Counted from the first letter of the stretch, positions 1-12,310 are shown. The stretch is DNA of 64,000 nucleotides from Cricetomys ansorgei (GCA_026225945.1 JAMJFZ010000818.1:3834001-3898000); one strand, 5' to 3'. Translations and numbers: made by a program. Notes: a model not told the origin generated them from the letters alone.

Positions 1-251
1 TCAAGCATGAACGATGGGAGGGAGAGACATGGGAGAAGGCATGCAGGCAAAGGGTGTACTTCAACAGAGAGCGGGGAGCAACAGGAGCTTGTGACTGGAG
101 TGGGGGTGGAATGAACAGGAGGGAGGGGCAGGTCAGAAGGGCCAATGAGGACAGCCCTTAGGCAGTGGAAGGCGGACTCTTCAGCTGGGGAGAGAAATGT
201 TTAAATTCACCTTTCTTTTTCTTTTTTTTTTTCTTTTCTTTTTTTTTTTTA
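1..251. other. No gene; purine-rich left edge and T-rich tract
   Basis: Purine-rich DNA, then an interrupted T-run at about 213-250 that is the antisense A-tail of the adjoining B1. Confidence 0.5.
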
Positions 252-418
252 GGTTTTATTTGTTCAGTTTGGTGGGTTTTTTGAGGTTGGATCTCATGTA
301 GTCCAGGTTGAGCAGGAACCCACTATGTACCCAAGGCTAGCCTTGAACTCCTATCCTCCTGCCACCAGCTCCCAAGTGCTAGGTAGGATTCCCGTCACAC
401 ACCATCACACCCAGCAAG
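252..418 (-). repeat. B1 SINE (diverged)
   Basis: Antisense 7SL-derived order: T-rich tail, then GATCTCATGTAGTCCAGG, CTTGAACTCCT and CCAAGTGCTAGG. Weak matches mark an old copy. Confidence 0.75.
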
Positions 419-1439
419 TTGATCTTTTAAAGATGTCTCTTTGTTTCATCCTCTAGGCTGAGGGAATGGAGACATCAATCCCTACAGCTCTGGTTGACTG
501 CCAGAACTTTCTAGAATCCCTCGGCTGATTGGACATTCCTTCCTACAAATATTCCTGTCTCCCTTCACCAGCCTGAAAACTAGCTCCAAACCCAGCAGTC
601 TATTCAATTCTTCAACACAACTGAGCCTCAGTTTCTCCACCAGTCCTGTGAAGACGGTGTTTCTTGACTCGCTGAAGAGGTCGAGGAGAGCGCTCTCTGG
701 GTTTCTGCTGATGCAGGCTCCAGGCCAGGCACGGGGGAACCAGCCACTGAGCCGCCCTGGTGAACCACGTTAGAAGTGGGTAGCAGGAGAAGTGCAGAGC
801 CCTGCCGGCACCTTCTAATCCTGCAAAGGGCCCTAGGTAGGGAAGGAGGGCGGGAGGCAGGTCAGCAGGCACGGGATTGGGTTGGGGAGTAGGGGCAAGG
901 AGCATGGGCGGCCAGGCTCAGGGTGGGGCACCTCGCCTAGGAAAGCCAGGCACACAAAGGCCGCGGCAGACCGCGGGAAGAGCCCAATGCAAACCCTTTA
1001 GAAAATAGTAACAGCTCAGTGACAAATGCCCTCCTCCAGAGTGAGTGGCGCTGGGGCCCTGGCCCCTTTCTTCTAATCACTTAAAGACCCCCAAGAGGGC
1101 GGAGGGGACTCAGTCACAGACCCCTCCTCCCAGCCCTCTCCGCACAGAGGTTTCTAAGAGACACTGGCTCCTTAAAGAGGATCCTTAATGGGAGGCGGCA
1201 GAGCTCCGGGGTGACACCCTTCTGGTCCCAGACAAGGGTCATGAAAAAGGAATTGCTTGCAGAGGCTCAGCACATGAGCTCCGCCAGCCCGGAGCACGCC
1301 CGCCCAGCCTCTCCTGCCAGGAGCCCCGCGGCTGGCATGCTCCCCCATCCCTCGGTGTATTTATTCTGTTCCCCTGCACACACATTGTCTGGGCCTCCCC
1401 CTCCCCAGCCACCCCTGCGGCCCGCCCTCCGCCTGCACC
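419..1439. other. Intergenic, nothing recognised
   Basis: Mixed-composition DNA with no recognised exon, SINE or satellite. Long open frames here lack family resemblance. Confidence 0.4.
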
Positions 1440-1620
1440 CAACCTCCCTCATAATAGCATCCTTTTCACCGAGACAGATTGTCCAGCCTGGGGACGCACC
1501 TGAGGACTTGCGCCCCTTAACAAATGGTCTTTTAATTTTCTACCATAAGGGCAGGGGGAGGGGGTGCAGAATCAATCACACATCCATCTTCATCATCGCT
1601 GCCGAGGGACTCTTTTTCCT
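1440..1620. promoter_or_regulatory. Candidate conserved regulatory element
   Basis: Repeat-free AT-rich patch with homeodomain-type cores (TTTTAATTTT) and AATCAATCA, a PBX/TALE-like site, between GC-rich flanks. Judged by composition and motif density only. Confidence 0.3.
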
Positions 1621-2835
1621 GGCTGACTGCCCCTGGGGAAGATGGGGTGAAAAGGAGGAAGGGGGGGCAGCCCGTCGGAAGGGCCATGGGGGAGGGGCAG
1701 CTGCGGGGAAGCTAGCTGTCTATCTCCATCCATCCTGAGTACCTGACTTACCGGAGAGATCTGAAATCCGGTTCAGCACAAGCCAGGGAACGAGGCGTTG
1801 CTGTGTGGACAGGTGGGGAAACTGAGGCTTGCATGGTCTTCCGGCAGGAATGGGAAAGAAGAAAAAAAAAAAAAACTGTGCACACACAGGATTCTTTGCT
1901 GGACATGGCTGTCACTGGAGTCTGATGTTGGTCCCATCCCCTACTCCCCAGTTGTGTTCGGGGCCAACTTTCTCCTTCAGCCTTCTCCTCAAGTAGGTGG
2001 GAAAGAAGGGCCACAGTACAGGGACTGAGTGAGATTGACCAAGGGTATGCTGGGTAGACCCAGGCACTGAGGGAGTCTTGGATCCAGGAAAGCTATGCAT
2101 GTGGTCCTTGAACGTCCTTGTTAAAAAATAAAAGTCACAATAACAATGGTGGCGGTGGGTCTCTAATGGAGATGTGGCTTCCTGGAGCAGGTGGAGGGGG
2201 GTGTCCCCCCTTAAACGCCTTAGGTCTCTGTTCCATCATCATCTCCCCAGGGAGGGATTTCTAGACCAGCTCCCCAATGTCGCTGTACCCCCACTTTCTT
2301 TTTCTCTGGAGCACAGACCGTGATCTAACACTATATGTATATGTGTTTGCATGCATGGTATGAATGCAATGTAATGTGCATGATGACACTAGCATAGCAT
2401 TCTGATTGGCCAGGGTCTGAAGGCATAGCAGGGTGCTGGCTCCTGCACCTTTCATGCAACCCAGGAAGTGGGGGCAGTTGTGTGATACTTCACACCTGAA
2501 GAGTTGGAGGTCCCCAGCTAGGTACATCTAAGGACCTACATTCGGTGACGCCCAATGACCCCAGGTTGTGACTTCGACTCCACCATTTCAAGTAAAAGAA
2601 CAAGGGGACCCTTGGAGAAGCGGCTGGTGACAGAGCTACAGCCGGGAAAGCACCAGGAGAGGGCAAAATGCACTGTCTATGCTAGACAGGCAGTTGATGC
2701 TAAAAATGATGGGATTGTGTGCAAAGGACTCAGAGGCAGTGTGAAAGGGTTTCCCTTGGCCACATGCAAGGCAAACTGAGCATCAGAGTGGTCATAGGCA
2801 AGGACTGATGTCATCAAGTGAACCTCTGCGGTCCC

Positions 2836-2905
2836 AAGTAAGTGGATGGATAAATGGATGGATGGGTGGATGGATGGGTGATGGATGGATGGATAGGTGT
2901 ATGGG
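2836..2905 (+). repeat. (TGGA)n microsatellite
   Basis: Imperfect tetranucleotide array of TGGA/GGGT units. Confidence 0.85.
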
Positions 2906-3282
2906 TAATTTTCCTCTTTACACTGAAAAGCCAACAGATAAGCCTAGAAGGGAGGATGGAGTAAGCAAATATGCTTTTAGGAAATGTGGTCGTTGACCCC
3001 AGCAAGAATCTTCTGCTATAATGAGTGTCTCAAAGTCTGAGGACCACTAGATGTTTGCATCACCTCAAAGCATTGCCCCCAGAAGGTACTTCTTAATTAC
3101 AGAAGAAAAGAGTGAAGCTTCCATTGGGAAATCGGACAAGCACTAGCTAAACCCTGGCCATAACAGAATGTACAGCTCAGGCCTTCTGGCACACTGCAGA
3201 GAGGAACTTGGCGCCCAGCATGTAAAGCAGCTGCAGACCTATCACCAGAGCTGGAGGCCATGGGGTCTTCAAACACAATCCT

Positions 3283-3492
3283 TCTTGTTTTGTTTTGAGA
3301 CAGGGTCTTTAGTAGGCCAGGCTGACCTTGAACTCACTCCCAGCAGAGAATGACTTTGAACTTCTGATCCTCCAGCCTCCACTTCCCAAGTGCACCACCA
3401 CACTGGGTTTATATAGAGTCGGGGATCAAGCCCAGGGCTTTGTATACACTAGGGGAGCATTCTCCCTACCCACTGAGCCACAGTCCTAGCCC
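3283..3492 (-). repeat. B4 SINE (ID head plus B1-like body)
   Basis: Read on the minus strand, a tRNA-like ID part (GGCTCAGTGGGTAGGGAG) is followed by a B1-like body (GTGGTGGTGCACTTGGGAAG...) ending in CTCAAAAC. The order ID then B1 is diagnostic of B4. Confidence 0.75.
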
Positions 3493-4689
3493 AGTTGCAG
3501 AAGATCTGGAGGCTTGAACAGAGAACACACTCCATCTTCAAGGAGTCTAAAACATGTGGCAACTGAATATGCCCTGCCAAACAGGACATGCGTGTCTGTG
3601 CCTGCACACACACACACACTCAGGGTGTCAGACATGGACCCAGCAAGTGCTCGACTTCTGAGCTCAAACCCAGCGCCTAAGAATGGACTGGCTGGAACGC
3701 CTGACAAGGAGTGTGATCACGTGACTCTCCTAGCTCTGACCATCGTTCTGTGACTTGATACACAAATGTCTTTGTGTCATGGGAACAGGGAGATACTCTG
3801 GGGTGAATGAAACAGGTAGGTAGATGCTATCGGCAAGTCTGAACCTCAAAAAGGTTCAGAAAAAAATAACAGGAGGCTGTGTACCTGTGTGCAGAGAGGT
3901 GAAAAGCGTTAACATTTATGTTAGGAGGGAGCTTGGGATTGTTTTCTTCAAGTTCTTTGCATGTTGGTGTTTGAAAATTGAAAAAGAAAATAAGACCAAC
4001 TGTGTCCAGCAGCCCCTGGACAGTTGTGAAGAAAACTGGGGTCCCAGCCAGCATCCACAGCCCGGGACATCCCCTAGCCTCCTGTCCAAGGCCCAGCAGA
4101 GGACAGTTTTGGGTTATGGGGTTGTTTGTTTTAGGGATTTGGGTGGCATCTGTTTGTTCATCACTATACACTTTCATTGCTTGAACAATACTGGTACACA
4201 GTAGGTGCTCACTAAATATGTGTAGCATAGATGGAGAGCTGAAGGGGGAGAGAGCAGATTCAGGAGGAGTCCAGAGGTTATGTTGTTCCCAGCGCTGGGG
4301 TCCAGATAACTCAGAGGCCCAGGGAGTTTAGATGATAAACAAGAGGCTTTGGGGAGAAACTGAGGAAATCAACACAGACAGGAAACAAGAACCAACTCCA
4401 TGGAACTCTCCATCTCTCCCGCCGCGCATAGCCTCAGGCAGGAACTAAAGAACAAAGTGAATTCTTTGCAACAGGCCTGAAGCTGGGGGCCCTTACCTGG
4501 GAGAGCAGGGAGGTAACTCAGCCCCAAGATGGCTAGTAGAAAGGGGGAAGGGGGAGGAGAGAGAGAGAAAGGAGAAAGAGCTTGGCTCTCTCCCCCTCCT
4601 CCCATCCCCTACCTGCCCCTCCTCTCCTCCCCCAAATCCATCCCTGAGGGAAGACCGCACTAGGAGCCCAGGGAGGGCCGCCTCTGGGA
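3493..4689. other. Intergenic; weak MIR/L2-like patch
   Basis: No exon seen. Around 4175-4220 the text CACAGTAGGTGCTCACTAAAT resembles the 3' end shared by MIR and L2 elements. Confidence 0.4.
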
Positions 4690-4930
4690 GGGAACTGAGG
4701 GAGAAGGTTAATTAGATGTTTGCATCCAATTTACGTCTTGTTTGTGAACGCTCGATCTCAGCTGCAGCCCGGGCGGCGCCCCTCGCCCTCCATCGCGCGC
4801 ATATCCGAGTGACTTCGCAGCTCCAGAGCCGGTCCCCAGGTTAAAACGTGCCATTATCATTTTATATCGCCGGCTCTCCCTCTGTAATTATGAAACAGAG
4901 CGCTGCCTCTGGCCTGAGGCTGCTAGGGCC
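4690..4930. promoter_or_regulatory. Candidate conserved regulatory element
   Basis: Repeat-free block with GTTAATTAG, TTTGCATCC, CATTTTATATCG and GTAATTATG, flanking a CpG-dense core (4760-4810, GCGCGCATATCCG). Homeodomain cores beside a CpG cluster resemble distal enhancers of developmental genes. Confidence 0.4.
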
Positions 4931-5364
4931 CCTTCTCTGCCTCCCGGGACACCACATCTGCAGAGGTAGGCCCCGGGAAGCCCAGATAGGCTGCCGGCAC
5001 CAACCCTCTGCAGTGGTTTCAGGCACAGGCCAGCGGAGGGTCAGAGATCCTGGGACCCCAGAGGACAGGGGCCGAAAGGGGCCTCCTGGACGCTTCTTTG
5101 GTAGATGGACCAGTCTCTGGCCTTGGGGTGAGGTGGGCGGAGGAGATGGGTTCCAGAAGACAGATCACTAGGATGGATGGACTTAACATGGGGTACACAC
5201 TAATGTACATGAACCTCAGAATAACACCAGTGTGGTTTGCCTGTGTGACCCACAGCAGATAGCAGAGAAGATCCATCCATGACCAAAAGGAAGTGAGAGG
5301 GAGGAAGTGGAGGGGGAGAGAGACAGGAGGAAGCCTCTAGAATGTAGGGTTTTATGCCTCTTGT

Positions 5365-5460
5365 CCCCCCCAGGTCCCCAGCACCTCTCAGACCACCCAG
5401 CACACAGTAGGTCCCCAATTTGTGTTTGCTGAGGGAATGAATGAATGAGCAAATGATAAT
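5365..5460 (+). repeat. L2 3' end relic
   Basis: CAGCACACAGTAGG followed by TTTGCTGAGGGAATGAATGAATG is the classic L2 terminus. Confidence 0.6.
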
Positions 5461-5939
5461 ACGTTAGATTTGACACTAAACAGCCACTTCCAAGTCCTCA
5501 GCCCTGCCAGGCATGTTTTTTTTTTTTTCCCTCCATGTACCTCATCCTGCTTCCAGCCATTCCCCAGACCCCACCCCACAACCAGTGCCTGCTTCCTTGC
5601 AGATCCTAGCCAAGCCAGGCTGTGGCCTGTCAGTCACTGTTAGTCCTGAAGGCAAGGCCCAGAGACCAGATGGAGCCTCTGTACTCATTCTGCCTATCAG
5701 GAGAGCCCCCTGCAGGTGGGGCCTGAGGAGGGGTTATTAACCCCTTCACCCCTGCTCTACCCTATCGAGGGAGGGCTGTGTTTGGATCAGGTAGAGGGGC
5801 CTTTCCCTTCTGGGAAAACTCAAGTATTGTCCTGGCAGCGTCTGGGCCTTACCAGTCCTTAGGAGATAAAAACATGGTTCTGCCTTAGTCTCCAAGCTGG
5901 GTGGGGAAGGCTATTCCCCCCTCAAGGGTGCTTACACAA

Positions 5940-6050
5940 CAGCTTATTTGCAGGTGGGGAAACTGAGGCCCAGAGTGAGGAGAGTGTGAAGTCTCCAGAC
6001 AGGCTGAGGGAGAGCTGGGACTGAATCTCTCAAAATCATGGCCAAGGGTA
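5940..6050 (-). repeat. MIR relic
   Basis: GGGGAAACTGAGGCCCAGAG is the antisense MIR core. Confidence 0.45.
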
Positions 6051-6088
6051 TTACTTGTTCCCTGATGGTGGAGCCCCCTCTGCCTAAG

Positions 6089-6090
<2 letters not shown>

Positions 6091-6121
<31 letters not shown>
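6091..6121 (+). repeat. (AC)15 microsatellite
   Basis: Uninterrupted dinucleotide run. Confidence 0.95.
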
Positions 6122-6125
<4 letters not shown>

Positions 6126-6689
6126 CTGCTGTCTCTATGGCTCCCAGCCCCAATCTCTTTTCTTGCTCAGCTCTAGGGAAAGAGAGCTAGACCACAAGCT
6201 ACAAGTGAGATGTGGGGGGCCTCTGTTCGTGACTTTCAAAGAGTGTCGATGACCCTGTTTGAAGGTATCGAAATGACTCTCTGCCTCAGTTTCCCCTTCT
6301 GCCAGCCTCTGGCTTCTGTGGGCAGGAGCTGTCCCTGGCTGCCATGCTGAGGGCATCGGAGAGGGGAAGGTGAATTAGGCAGAGAGGCATGAGACTACCA
6401 TGATGCAGGTCTGGGGACATCAGTGTACCACAGGAAGTACAGTCACGTGTCACACCCACCAAGAGGGCTTTGTATGGGTGTGGACCGCACCTTCCCCAAG
6501 ACCCCCTTGGCAGCTCTAAGAGACCCAGTTAGAAAAGAATTCTGCCCCCAGGAGATGGATGGGTGGGTAGGGACATGTTGGACTCTAACTGGTAAGTTCT
6601 TCTGTCCCCATCCCTGCCTGCAGCCCCATCTCGGGCTGGGGAGGGAGATCAGAAAGTCTCAAGCTGGGAGCGGGAGGGGAGGGATCCTA

Positions 6690-6810
6690 ATTGCTTCTAT
6701 GACAGTATAATGGCAGCACTATTAATAAGAGATTAAAAACCAATTCATAATGGGGCCTAATAATTCTTACCGCTGGGCCAGCAGCTGGGGTGGGGTGCTG
6801 TAATACAGCC
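6690..6810. promoter_or_regulatory. Candidate conserved regulatory element
   Basis: AT-rich, repeat-free stretch with ATTAATAAG, CAATTCATAATGG and CCTAATAATTC, i.e. several TAAT-type cores within about 70 bases. Confidence 0.35.
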
Positions 6811-6843
6811 GGCTCAGCCTCAGGGAGGGTCAGCACTCCGAGT

Positions 6844-6963
6844 AGAATTGGGCATGGCTGTGCGGGCCTCTCGTCCTGGAGTTTGGGAGGCTGAGGCGGG
6901 AGGATCCTGAGTTCGAGGTCAGCCTGAGCTACATAGCAAAAACCCTATCCCAGAAATAAATTA
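6844..6963 (+). repeat. B1 SINE
   Basis: GGGAGGCTGAGGCGGGAGGA, GAGTTCGAGGTCAGCCTGAG and an A-rich end. Confidence 0.8.
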
Positions 6964-6965
6964 AT

Positions 6966-7152
6966 TGGAGCCAGCAAGATGGCTCTGTGGGCAAAAGTAC
7001 TTGCTGTGCGCAGCCCTGATGACCTGACTCCATTCCTGGAACCCACGTAAAGGTGGAAAGAGAGAACCAACTCCACATCACCAGCCCCTGCCTCGTGCGC
7101 ACCTTCACATGCACATACATGAGCTAAGTCAATAAATGTTAATTTAAAGGGA
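6966..7152 (+). repeat. B2-class SINE
   Basis: AGCAAGATGGCTCTGTGGGC tRNA-like head, GATGACCTGACTCC B box, then a tail reading CAATAAATGTTAATTT. Confidence 0.75.
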
Positions 7153-7433
7153 ATAGATATTTGGACACAAAGACTGGGGGAAGAAGGTGTGGAGAGAATG
7201 TCACATGGGAACGGAGGGTAGGACAACAAAGCTGAAATTAGAGAGAGCTTCTTACAGGTTATGGTAAACCTCTGGCAGCTTGGAGAAGCCAGGAAGGATC
7301 CCCTGTGGGCTTCAGCCTGCATTTGAAGCTGTTCGTTGTCCTAAGCCACTAGCTGGAGGGGCAGCCCTAAGACAGTACCGTGATGCAGGTCCCCAGCGGC
7401 AGGATCAAGAGCAGAAAGGCAGCCATGGAGTCC

Positions 7434-7560
7434 TGAGCTGGCCACTTACCAGCAGCAGAACCTGGGCAGGAGACAACCTCTGCTCTCTGAGCCTCAGTCT
7501 CCCTTCTAAAACTTGGAGGATTCAATTATGCACTTGCCTCCCGGTGTCGTAGTGAAGATC
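7434..7560 (+). repeat. MIR relic
   Basis: GAGCCTCAGTCTCCCTTCTA after GGCCACTTACCAGC follows the MIR order. Confidence 0.5.
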
Positions 7561-7758
7561 AACCTGCCCACAGCAGGGCAGAAGGACAGCATATGTCATA
7601 CATGGGCGCTTGGAAGGCACCACGTGAGTTCTGGACAGCAGGCCCCAGACAGCGGTTTATAGAGACCCACCCAGGAGGGACAAGGCAGGGTAGATGTAGG
7701 AGGGAAATAGACATGCAAGTCACCCCTGGAGAATGATAACCCTTGTACTGAGAGAGAG

Positions 7759-8005
7759 GCGCATAGCGGAGTGGCCAAACACACAGCTTTCCTAGGTTCA
7801 AATCCCAGCTCCATCCCGACTAGCTGCGTGACCTTGCACAAGTTCCTTAACCTTTCTGCACCTCCCATTCCCCATCTAAAAATGCAGAGAATATACATCA
7901 CACACACACACACAGAATATACATAGAGAATATCATAGACATCGCAGGGTTGCTTTGAGAAATCAAACCAGTTGCAAATAAGCTCGATTGAGCCACTTAC
8001 AATCT
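7759..8005 (+). repeat. MIR with internal CA expansion
   Basis: TAGCTGCGTGACCTTG, AAGTTCCTTAACCTTTCTGC and a later GGGTTGCTTTGAGAAATCAA follow the MIR consensus order. A (CA)8 tract at 7899-7914 lies between. Confidence 0.75.
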
Positions 8006-8105
8006 AATCTAGACGTATTATGCTGCGCGTGTCTATTTTTCATTTACCGATTTCATAAGCAAATGTAACCTGAGTCCCCCCAGCACCCACACAAAAAAGG
8101 AGAGA

Positions 8106-8300
8106 GTTGAGTATGTTAGCGTGCACCTGTCATCCAAGTTCTGGGGGGACAGAGGCAGGACTTCCTCTGGGGCTCCCTGGCTGGCCAGCCTAGCCTTATT
8201 GGTGATCCTCAAGTCCCAGTGAGAAACTATATCTCAGAAAACAAAGTCGGTCTCTGGCCCCAGCGTTGCCTGTGCACACGCACACGCACAAACAAGTAAA
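8106..8300 (+). repeat. B3 SINE, 5'-truncated
   Basis: GCGTGCACCTGTCATCC, GGCTGGCCAGCCTAGCC, CAGTGAGAAACTATATCTCA and a CACACGCACACG tail match the B3 body without its tRNA head. Confidence 0.65.
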
Positions 8301-8940
8301 CGCGCATGTGCATGCACACATGCACACACACACGCAGGATGCTTAAATGCAGACATCACCTAAAACATGTTGCTGGGCAGATAAGCAGCAATGAACTGAA
8401 TAAGCTGTGTTTCACCTGCCCGACTATGAATGAGGTGGCCCTACTGGCTGCACCTAGCCTACCGGGGCTTGTCCAGCTGTTCCCAGAGGAACGCTGCCTG
8501 ATGTCCCCACCCTTGGAATACAATGTCTAAGGACTCATTTCTGGGATCCGGAATGTGCAAGCACATTCCGCGGTGAGGAAGGGGAGCCTCTGGACGGGAT
8601 TACACAGGCCCGGGGACCCTGCTGCTGGCCTCAATGAACCCAGACACAGATGGTAACAATAGACCTGGTGAATTTATTGGGCCCCTGCCACAAAGAGCTT
8701 TGGGGGAGAAACAGGTTGAGGATCAATGGGGAGTGAGCAGGGGAGTGGTTTCAAATGGCTCAGTGGGGAGGGGATTAGAAGGGAGGACAGGGTGTGGATG
8801 GAAACCCACTGACCCGCTGAGCTTCCAGGCAGCTTTCAGACCTTGCACATCTGGACTAGTTGTGGATCCCAGATAGGTCTCTTGGGAAGCCGGCCCCAAT
8901 CCTGGCCCTGTAGGGATAGGGCGCAATTTGGAGAATTGAA
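8301..8940. other. Intergenic, nothing recognised
   Basis: No exon, SINE or satellite recognised. Confidence 0.4.
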
Positions 8941-9209
8941 AATACATTCACACATACTCATACATACCTACATACACTACACACACATATAAATACACAC
9001 ACATAAACTACACACACATACACAAACTACACACACCCACACACACACATACATACACTACACACACATATAAATACACACACATAAACTACACACACAC
9101 ACAGACTACACACACCCACACACACACATACATACACTACACACACATATAAATACACACAAACTACACACACACATACATACATATATACACAACACAC
9201 ACATATGCA

Positions 9210-9242
<33 letters not shown>
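8941..9242 (+). repeat. CA-type satellite with ~80-bp higher-order period
   Basis: Variant CA units (TAAA, CTACA, CATATAAA) recur as a block: CATACACTAC begins at 8971, 9052 and 9131. The right end is a pure (CA)n from 9211. Confidence 0.85.
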
Positions 9243-9243
<1 letters not shown>

Positions 9244-10194
9244 TCTATCTGAGACAGACTGACCCAAGAAAGAGCCCAAGAGGAATCAGAATACAAAGAT
9301 GGGGGGGTCAGTAAGATCCAGCCTGGGCCACCTCCGCACCTGGAATGTGAGGTTCCTGCTGCTGCCAGGGGCAGGTGAATACAAGCCAGGAGCTTAGTCA
9401 TTCACATATATCAGCATACATCACCTTCGGTTCTGGAGGTCAGAAGTCTGGCGCTGGTCACTTAGCCACGGTGTCAGAAGATGGTGTCTCTTCCACAGGC
9501 TCCATTAACTTCTTTCTTCTCTGCCTTTCTGGCTTTTCAAGGCTGCCTACATCCCTCGGTGTGTGGCCCCTTCCTCCATCCTCAGGGCCAGCTGCAGAGT
9601 GGCTTCTCTGTCTCCCAGTGACTGTGCTTCCTTTCTTACAGGGCCTCTGACTCTGACATTCCTACCACCGACTTACACTGATCACTGGGATGCCACTGTG
9701 CCCACCCGGGTAATCTAGGCAGTTGAGTCGCAAGCTTAGTACCATCTGCAGAGTCGTGTGCAGGTTCCGGTGACTGTCACAATCTTTTATTCTCCCCGCA
9801 TTGGCAGACTCATTTCTCCCTTCCAGCTACCCAACTAGGGAAGGGCTCCCACCTCCCCGCTGACATCCAGATCATCAAAGTTCCACTTCCAGGGAGCTGT
9901 GGACTGTCCTTTGATTGAAGCCTGGAGGATGAGGCCCTGGATCCTGCTGTACCTGAAGTCATCTCTCAGTTCTAAGCTAACAAGCTACACTTTCTGGCTC
10001 AAGCCATTGACTGAATTTCCTGTTCTGTGCCCTCAAGAGATGCTAGGTGGACATGGAACCCCATCTTGGGAAGACATCAGGGTCTATTTCCCCCACAAAG
10101 GGCGAGGTTACAAGCAGCCGATCTTTGAATCACAAAGTATCTCCCATCCATTGCTTCACCCTACTTGTAACTAGTAAACCCCAGTCTCCTGGAC
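9243..10194. other. Intergenic, nothing recognised with confidence
   Basis: 9420-9500 (GTTCTGGAGGTCAGAAGTC) resembles an old transposon relic common in mammals that I cannot assign. Confidence 0.35.
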
Positions 10195-10262
10195 CGCGCG
10201 CGTGCGTGCGCGCGTGTGTGTGTGCGTGTGTGTGTGTGTGTGTGTTGTGTGTGTGTACATGT
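10195..10262 (+). repeat. Alternating GC/GT tract, Z-DNA-prone
   Basis: A CGCGCGTGCGTGCGCGCG block runs into (TG)n. Alternating purine-pyrimidine throughout. Confidence 0.85.
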
Positions 10263-10479
10263 TTCTGTATGTGCAGGTGCACACATGTGCTTTTAAGTCT
10301 GAGACGGCAGCTCCTCTGTGTATCTTGGTTTTGCCAGGCCTGCTGGCTGCTCCTACCCCAGCTGGCATCCCAGGTAACACCCAAGGGACCAGGCACCGCT
10401 GGCTTCCGATAGAACTCCATTGACAAACGCAGGTGTGTGTCAGCTTTATCCAGGGGCCGTTCAATTCATAAACACAAGG

Positions 10480-10775
10480 CTGGGCGATGGCTCAGTTGGT
10501 AAAGTGTTGGCTATCCACTCGTGGGGTCCTGAGTTCAGTCCCCACCACCCATGGAAAAGGCCAGGACTGGTGGTGTGTGCTTATAACCACCGCTTGTGGA
10601 GTAGCAGAGGCAGGAAGATACTGGAGACTCACTGGCCACCCAGCCAGGCCTAATTAACAAGCGCCAGTGAGAGAACTGGTCCTCACAAAACAGTGGAGAG
10701 ATTGAGGGGCCCCTGACATCAACTTCTCATCTCTGGACCTAAAAGCACATGTGTGCACCTGCACATACAGAAATA
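10480..10775 (+). repeat. B3 SINE, near full length
   Basis: Head GGGCGATGGCTCAGTTGGTA, B box TGAGTTCAGTCCCC, body ACTGGTGGTGTGTGC..., CTCACTGGCCACCCAGCC, and a tail of CA-type text. Confidence 0.75.
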
Positions 10776-10917
10776 TGTATACACATACACACACACACAC
10801 ACAGAGGGATGCTGGAGCCATTTACACAGAGGCCTGAAAAGAGGGTGGAGGGCGAGTTATGGAGGCAGGAAGAACATCTTATTTGTTTGTTCATTAAAAT
10901 ACTTTAAAACATTGTTT

Positions 10918-11238
10918 TGCGTGTGTATGTGTGTGCATGTGTACATGTGCGTGTGTGTGCATGTGCCTCTGTGTGCATGTCTGTGTATGCACATGTGTGT
11001 GTGTGCATGTGTGTGCGTGTGCATATTTGTGTCCATGTGCAACATGTGCATGTGTCCGTGTGTGTGCATGTCTGTATATGTGCATGTGTGTGTGCATGTG
11101 TGTGCATGTGTCTGTGTGTATCGTGTGTGTGCATGTGTCCACGTCCACATGTGCATGTGCATGTGTGTGCATGTGTCTGTGCATATGTTCGTGTGTGTGC
11201 ACGTGTCCACATCCACGTGTGCATGTGCATGCATGTGA
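10918..11238 (+). repeat. TG-rich satellite (GTGTGCATGT variants)
   Basis: About 320 bases of GTGTGCATGT/GTGTCC variants with no stop codons in several frames, which explains the long Val/Cys- or Thr/His-rich open frames here. Confidence 0.9.
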
Positions 11239-12119
11239 ATCAGAAGACAACTTGCAGGAGTTGCTCTCCCTCCACGACATGGGTTCCAGGGACCTTATTC
11301 AGGTTCTCAGAATTGGCGGCAAGCTCATCTGGCTGAGCCACAGGCTGACAGGTAGGCATTTTAACTCAGTGAACAGCAGGGGCAAAACACCTGGAGGCGG
11401 GACCACATCTGCAGAGTCTGAGAAACAGCAAGGAGACTGTGATGGACCGATTTAGAGGGAGAGGAGACAGAGGGTCCCAGAGTTACGGGGCAGGTGTCAG
11501 TCAGGCTGCAGCGCCATGGCTGATCAGAGGGTCTGGGCCCGAGAGGTGACAGGAGCCGCTGCTGCTTTGTAGAGGCTCCTCTGGCCGCTGAGGATGGGGG
11601 TGGACTAAAGACCGAGCCCAGAGGCGGGAAGGCTGTGGGGAAGCCTGCCGCCATGGTCAGGAGACACCCAGGGCCTGGGCTAAGGACAGCAGAAGGGGTC
11701 ATGGGAGGGGCCGGGCTCAGGGCCAACGTTCAAGGTCCAGCTGACAGAATTGTCTGGTGGTCCGTTGTGGCTGCCCCTACCCACCCCCTACCACAGGGAA
11801 ATCACTGTCAAGATTTCTTCTATTCTTGAGAAAAAGAAAAAAAAAAAAAAAAGCAAGCCAACAATCTCCTAGCTCATCGATATGGAGCCACGCCAATCTG
11901 TCCATCAGCTACCCGCCATCGATAACTCCATCTCAGGTCTGACAGGCCCGTAGAAAAGAGGAAGATGAAATATTTATAACTTCTTAAGGGACGAGGGCCT
12001 TCCCCAAGGAGAGAGCTTCAGTCCAATCGCATTAAGGCTCCCGTTATAGCACAGCCTCCCTGACTGGGGTGACATCTCAGAGCAGAGGCCCAAACAGAGG
12101 CAGATCTGACATTCGCCTC
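11239..12119. other. Intergenic, nothing recognised
   Basis: Includes an A-run at about 11830-11850; no recognised gene or SINE. Confidence 0.4.
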
Positions 12120-12129
12120 AGAGAAACGG

Positions 12130-12310
12130 CCCTGACCTGAACCTGCTGTTGACATCATTCAGCTGCTGTGTGACTGAGGGCAAGTCAATTACCCTCTCTG
12201 AGCCTCAGATCTGTAGGACGGCGAGATTGCCTAGAAGGCCCTTGAGAAGATGAAGTGGGGTGACGTGTGTGAAGGCCTCACGATACACACATGACGTGGG
12301 GAGGAAGCTG
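12130..12310 (+). repeat. MIR relic
   Basis: CAGCTGCTGTGTGACTGAGG, CAAGTCAATTACCCTCTCTG and AGCCTCAGATCTGTA match the MIR core. Confidence 0.7.

Noticed and set aside
10753..11455. Several Cys/Val- or His/Thr-rich ORFs of 100-170 codons
   Set aside because: Products of the TG-rich repeat at 10918-11238.
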